The notes beneath the pieces are model-generated. The model was not told the DNA's origin, did not search any database, and worked only from the letters and a program-made list of their open reading frames with translations. Positions 61,601 to 64,000 of a DNA stretch of 64,000 bases are shown here, one piece after another (within the stretch, counting starts at the first letter, position 1; the number at the start of each line of letters is the position of its first letter). Location: the NCBI RefSeq assembly GCF_022698165.1, contig NZ_JALDAY010000002.1, positions 434,001 through 498,000 of the forward strand, written 5' to 3'. The position numbers were made by a program, and so were the translations under genes. Source of the stretch: Streptomyces cylindrosporus. GTDB taxonomy: Bacteria > Actinomycetota > Actinomycetes > Streptomycetales > Streptomycetaceae.

Positions 61601-61696
61601 CGTGAAGGGGGTGGTGGCCGCGTAGATCGCGGGCTTGATGCGCTGGTTGTGGAGGCGCTCGGCGCGCTCCTCGATCCGGCGGCGTTCGTCGTGCAT
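58652..61696 (-). CDS. GH38 alpha-mannosidase
   Basis: This 1014-residue enzyme has the zinc-binding HAHIDSAWLWP motif (His260, His262, Asp264), nucleophile Asp374 (LPDSFGY), the middle three-helix bundle (HQFHDILPGSSIAW) and carboxy-terminal beta domains. It is of the bacterial cytosolic type with no signal peptide and is not truncated. It is the first gene of the mannosidase/fucosidase operon, behind a 20-bp perfect palindrome. The substrate is probably N-glycan-derived mannosides. Confidence 0.94.
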   Translation of the reverse strand: MHDERRRIEERAERLHNQRIKPAIYAATTPFTVEAWQAPGEPVSFEEAAAAPYAPFAMDTPWGPPWGTTWFRMSGQVPAEWAGKRVEAVIDLGFVGDWPGNQAEALVHLTDGTPLKAVNPLNQYVRVANPATGGEQVDYLVEAASNPDILANDFAAPTPLGDVLTAGDKPLYTFRRADLAVLDEEVWHLDLDLQVLRELMVELGEHDPRRHEITHALDRALDLLDLDDVSGSAAAVREALKPVLSKPANASAHIISGVGHAHIDSAWLWPIRETKRKTSRTFSNVTSLAEEYEEFIFACSQAQQYEWVRDNYPQVWARIQESVKKGQWAPVGGMWVEADGNLPGGEAVARQLIHGKRFFIEHFGIETKGVWLPDSFGYTAAYPQLAKLAGNEWFLTQKISWNQTNKFPHHTFWWEGIDGTRIFTHFPPVDTYNARFSGEEMSRAVRNYAEKGGATRSLAPFGWGDGGGGPTREIMERARRLADLEGSPKVVVEHPDDFFAKAREEYPDAPVWVGELYLELHRATYTSQARTKQGNRRSEHKLREAELWATTAALHAPGYAYPYEKLDRLWKTVLLHQFHDILPGSSIAWVHREAEAEYARVAKELEELTAEAVSALGGGTTRVFNTSPFDRAEVIRTATGVPMYVEVPASGSAALAAETVPTPVTVSGRVLDNGLVRVEVAEDGTLSSVRDLRAAGREVLADKGNLLRLHTDLPNYWDAWDVDKHYKNRYTDLLDASEITVVDEDPLLGSIRVTRSFGKGSKITQTITVRAGSPRIDFETDIDWHEAEKFLKAGFPVDIRAPHSSAEIAYGHIQRPTHTNTSWEAARFEVSGHRWVHIAEPGYGVAVLNDSTYGHDVSRTVREDGGTTTTVRLSLVRAPRVPDPGADQGRHRFTYSLLPGASIEDAVAEGYALNLPLRVADSAGAPEPVVSVDGQGLTVEAVKLADDASGDVVVRLYESSGGRATGVLRTGFALAGAQVTDLLERPQEDAELVDGGVRVELRPFQILTLRLRRG

Positions 61697-61753
61697 GAAA
61701 GTCTCCAGGAAGAGGCGGAGAGGGCGGCGGCAGGTGGGGGCGGGCGGAGGATG

Positions 61754-61773
61754 GGCGGAAAGCGCTTTCCGCC
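61754..61773. promoter_or_regulatory. 20-bp perfect palindrome before the GH38 gene
   Basis: GGCGGAAAGCGCTTTCCGCC is perfectly self-complementary and lies 58 bp upstream of the mannosidase start, 6 bp after the GH4 stop. The GAAAGCGCTTTC core is typical of LacI-family (CRE-like) operators. No LacI gene is adjacent, so a repressor encoded elsewhere is implied. Confidence 0.68.
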
Positions 61774-61779
61774 GGGAGC

Positions 61780-63117
61780 TTACTTCAGGTAGGCGAGGCC
61801 GGGGTGGGCGGCCTTGTAGCCCTCGACCAGGCGGCGGGCCACGTTCACCGAGTCGACGAGCGGGTGCAGGGCGAAGGCCTTCACGGCCGTCGTACGGGAG
61901 CCGGACTCGGCCGCCGAGAGCACCTCGCGCTCGACGGCCTTGACCGCGCAGACCAGGCCCGTGGCGTGGTCGGGCAGGGGGGCGACCGAGACCGGGTGGG
62001 CACCGTTGGCGTCGACCAGGCAGGGGACCTCGATGACGGCGTCGGTGTCCAGGACCGACAGGGTGCCCTGGTTGCGCACGTTGAGGATCAGGGTGGTGCG
62101 TTCGTCGCGGGCGATGGCCCGCATCAGGGCGAGGGCGACCTTCTCGTAGCCGCCCGAGAGGTCGTCGGCGTCGCGCTCGCCGGCGCCCGCGGTCTCCCGG
62201 TTCTCGGCCATGTAGGTGGCCTCGCGCTCGGCGCGGGTGCGGTCCCAGGCGGCGAGGGCGTGGGCGTCGGGGTCGCGCATCTCCTCGTAGAAGTGCGCCT
62301 GCTGGTCGCGCAGGAAGGCGCCGCGGGTCTTCTCGGCCTGCTGGTAGGCGCGGACGGCCTCGCGGTTGAAGTAGTAGTAGTGCAGGTATTCGTTCGGGAT
62401 CGCGCCGAGGGACTGGAGCCAGTCGACGCCGAAGAGCTTGCCCTCCTCGAACGAGCCGAGCAGGTCGGGGTCGGCGAGCAGCCGCGGCAGCTCGTCGCGG
62501 CCGGCGATGTGCAGGCCGCGGACCCAGCCGAGGTGGTTGAGGCCGACGTAGTCGATCCAGGCCTCCTTGGGGTTCCCGCCGAGGACTCGGGCGATACGGC
62601 GGCCGAGGCCGACCGGGGAGTCGCAGATGCCGATGACGCGGTCGCCGAGGTGGCGGGACATGGCCTCGGTGACGAGACCGGCGGGGTTGGTGAAGTTGAT
62701 GACCCAGGCGTCCGGGGCGAGGCGGGCGACACGCTGGGCGATGTCGACGGCGACCGGGACCGTGCGCAGGCCGTAGGCGATGCCGCCCGCGCCGACCGTC
62801 TCCTGGCCGAGGACGCCCTCCGCGAGGGCGACGCGCTCGTCGTTCGCCCTGCCCTCCAGGCCGCCGACGCGGATCGCGGAGAAGACGAAGTCGGCGCCGC
62901 GCAGGGCCTCGTCGAGGTCGGTCGTGGCGGTCACCGTCGGCGCGTCCACGGCCTGGGCGGCCTGCTCGGCGAGGACCCGGGTCACCGCGGAGAGCCGGCC
63001 GGCGTCGAGGTCGTGCAGCACGACCTCGGTCACCCTGCCTTCACCGCGGTCCCCCAGGAGGGCCCCGTACACGAGCGGCACGCGGAATCCGCCGCCGCCG
63101 AGAATAGTCAGTTTCAC
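61780..63117 (-). CDS. GH4 family glycosidase (6-phospho-beta-glucosidase type)
   Basis: This 445-residue NAD+- and Mn2+-dependent glycosidase has the Rossmann start KLTILGGGGFRVP, NFTNPAGL, the metal ligand Cys165 (GICDSPVG; the family usually has CNxP here) and His195 (GLNHLGW). Family members cleave phospho- or plain glucosides by redox-elimination chemistry. The usual specificity annotation is 6-phospho-beta-glucosidase, but no PTS gene is nearby, and the Asn-to-Asp change next to Cys165 leaves the substrate open. It is downstream of the DeoR gene on the same strand (148-nt gap). Confidence 0.88.
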   Translation of the reverse strand: MKLTILGGGGFRVPLVYGALLGDRGEGRVTEVVLHDLDAGRLSAVTRVLAEQAAQAVDAPTVTATTDLDEALRGADFVFSAIRVGGLEGRANDERVALAEGVLGQETVGAGGIAYGLRTVPVAVDIAQRVARLAPDAWVINFTNPAGLVTEAMSRHLGDRVIGICDSPVGLGRRIARVLGGNPKEAWIDYVGLNHLGWVRGLHIAGRDELPRLLADPDLLGSFEEGKLFGVDWLQSLGAIPNEYLHYYYFNREAVRAYQQAEKTRGAFLRDQQAHFYEEMRDPDAHALAAWDRTRAEREATYMAENRETAGAGERDADDLSGGYEKVALALMRAIARDERTTLILNVRNQGTLSVLDTDAVIEVPCLVDANGAHPVSVAPLPDHATGLVCAVKAVEREVLSAAESGSRTTAVKAFALHPLVDSVNVARRLVEGYKAAHPGLAYLK

Positions 63118-63203
63118 CGGGTTCCTCCGAAGACGCCCCGGCGTTCAGGCTGGGGGGAGAACGGGCTGCTGCACAACAGGTAGGGAAGAGGGGAGACGGC
63201 GTG

Positions 63204-63225
63204 CGTGCGGACTGCCGTCCGCACG
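63204..63225. terminator. hairpin between DeoR and GH4 genes
   Basis: CGTGCGGAC and GTCCGCACG are perfect 9-bp arms around TGCC. With no T run it may be a terminator of the DeoR message or a leader structure of the GH4 gene. Confidence 0.5.
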
Positions 63226-63265
63226 GGGTGAGCCGGGAGTCTCCTTCGCTCGCGAGGGGGAGCCT

Positions 63266-64000
63266 TCAACCTTGCACCTTTCCTGCCACGACCACCTCGA
63301 CGCCCGCCTCCTCCAGGGAGGAGCGGGTCGCCGGGTCGGCCGGGGCGTTCGTGACCACCACGTCCAGGTCCTCGGGACCGCAGACCTTCGCCATCCCCGT
63401 ACCCGGGAACTTCGCCGCGTCGGCGAGGAGGACGACCTTGTCGCTCGCCTTGATCATGGCGCGCTTGACCGGCACCTCGACGACCGTCGTGTCCATCACC
63501 TGCCCACCGGGGCGCACTCCACTGGTGCCGAGGAAGAGCCAGTCGGCGTGCAGCTGGCGCAGGTTGTCCTCGGTGAGGAAGCCGACCAGGGACCGGTACT
63601 CGCGGCGGACCATGCCGCCGAGCAGCACCAGCTCGATGCCCTCGTCGTCGGCGAGTTCCTCGTAGACCACCAGGTTGCTGGTGATCACCGTGAGGCGGCG
63701 GCCGTGCAGCTGGCGGGCCAGGCGGTAGGCGGTGGTGCCGATGTCGAGCAGGACGGACTGGCCGTCCTGGACCATGGCCGCCGCGCGCGCGGCTATCGCG
63801 TCCTTCTCGGCCACCCGGACCTCGGCGACCTCGGCGAAGGGCTGGTCGCCCTCCTCGGCGCGCGCACCGCCGTGGACCCGGGTGAGCAGCCCGTCCTCCT
63901 CCAGCTTGACCAGGTCCCGCCTGATCGTGGCCGGGCTCACGCCCAGCTGTTCGGAGAGGTCGGTCACAGCCGCGGGGCCGCCCGAGCGCAGGGCCCGCAG
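63266..64000 (-). CDS. DeoR family regulator (5' end outside window)
   Basis: This 245-residue visible part includes the HTH (VTDLSEQLGVSPATIRRDLVKLEEDGLLTRVHGGA) and the complete DeoR sensor domain (VLLDIGTTAYRLARQL, LVVYEEL, VLLGGMVRREYRSLVG). The frame continues through base 64000 (LRALRSGGPAAV), so the first residues and start are missing. DeoR sensors usually bind sugar phosphates. Its location upstream of the GH4, GH38 and GH29 genes suggests control of this glycan cluster. Confidence 0.88.
   Translation of the reverse strand: MRALRSGGPAAVTDLSEQLGVSPATIRRDLVKLEEDGLLTRVHGGARAEEGDQPFAEVAEVRVAEKDAIAARAAAMVQDGQSVLLDIGTTAYRLARQLHGRRLTVITSNLVVYEELADDEGIELVLLGGMVRREYRSLVGFLTEDNLRQLHADWLFLGTSGVRPGGQVMDTTVVEVPVKRAMIKASDKVVLLADAAKFPGTGMAKVCGPEDLDVVVTNAPADPATRSSLEEAGVEVVVAGKVQG

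Noticed and set aside
58589..61792. 1067-codon open frame on the plus strand opposite the GH38 mannosidase
   Set aside because: It is an antisense shadow produced by GC-rich third positions; the composition is Gly/Val/Arg/Leu-rich without domains, and the minus-strand gene has every GH38 motif.
1..64000. Search for tRNA or rRNA genes, CRISPR arrays, transposases, integrases and prophage genes
   Set aside because: No cloverleaf with CCA-side pattern, no regularly spaced repeats and no such protein motifs were found by eye; short or degenerate elements could still be missed.

Overview
The window is high-GC chromosomal DNA from an actinomycete, almost certainly a Streptomyces. The signs are very strong third-position G/C bias, many GTG starts and one TTG start, tightly coupled operons, DUF2510 proteins, a sugar ABC importer with no ATPase of its own, a Tat-exported phospholipase, a secreted chitinase with DasR-like promoter elements, and one copy of a short GC-rich repeat that I remember as widespread in streptomycetes. 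From memory, the pca gene order (I-J-F-H-G-B-L) and the nearby Sfp-type phosphopantetheinyl transferase resemble one region of the S. coelicolor chromosome. I see no tRNA, rRNA, CRISPR array, insertion sequence, integrase or prophage. The content is mostly carbon scavenging plus regulators.

Layout. 1-6274: protocatechuate branch of the beta-ketoadipate pathway (pcaI partial, J, F, H, G, B, L), almost every junction overlapping. 6339-13556: an SDR, a large STAND-type ATPase without the usual LuxR DNA-binding domain, an MHS-type transporter carrying an in-frame repeat insertion, AnmK, and a DUF2510 membrane protein. 13715-19502: two TetR regulators with readable operators, a PAP2 phosphatase, a small-molecule exporter, a flavin monooxygenase and a DUF2510/LURP-one protein. 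19568-21622: phospholipase C. 22029-28507: Rieske oxygenase and reductase (vanillate demethylase type) with a tiny coupled protein between them, an IclR regulator and a nitrate/sulfonate/taurine-type ABC importer. Vanillate demethylation makes protocatechuate, so this block could feed the pca operon.

28476-36606: a LacI-controlled alpha-glucan operon: solute-binding protein, two permeases, a cytosolic GH13 alpha-glucosidase and a secreted GH87-like alpha-1,3-glucanase. 36676-47862: a hydroxyproline cluster (epimerase, DapA-like deaminase, three-subunit D-hydroxyproline dehydrogenase, FCD-type GntR) followed by a polyamine-type ABC importer, a second GntR and a soluble cache-domain protein. 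The last pathway enzyme, alpha-ketoglutarate semialdehyde dehydrogenase, is not in the window. 47915-53064: an HTH-less MmyB-type sensor, an XRE/ImmA pair, an alpha/beta hydrolase, a small protein, a PPTase and a metallophosphoesterase. 53349-57229: an ATP-grasp enzyme behind a possible attenuator, a GH18 chitinase and a sulfotransferase. 57397-64000: GH29 fucosidase, GH38 mannosidase, GH4 glycosidase and a DeoR regulator cut by the window edge, with a 20-bp perfect palindrome in front of the GH38 gene.

The most unusual observations are: a likely GntR operator written into the hydroxyproline epimerase coding sequence with a run of rare codons (37895-37916), sharing a 16-base motif with the operon promoter palindrome (42156-42180); the small Cys/His protein coupled between the oxygenase and its reductase; sensor-like proteins without output domains beside complete regulators; and the terminator-like hairpin in the leader of the ATP-grasp gene.
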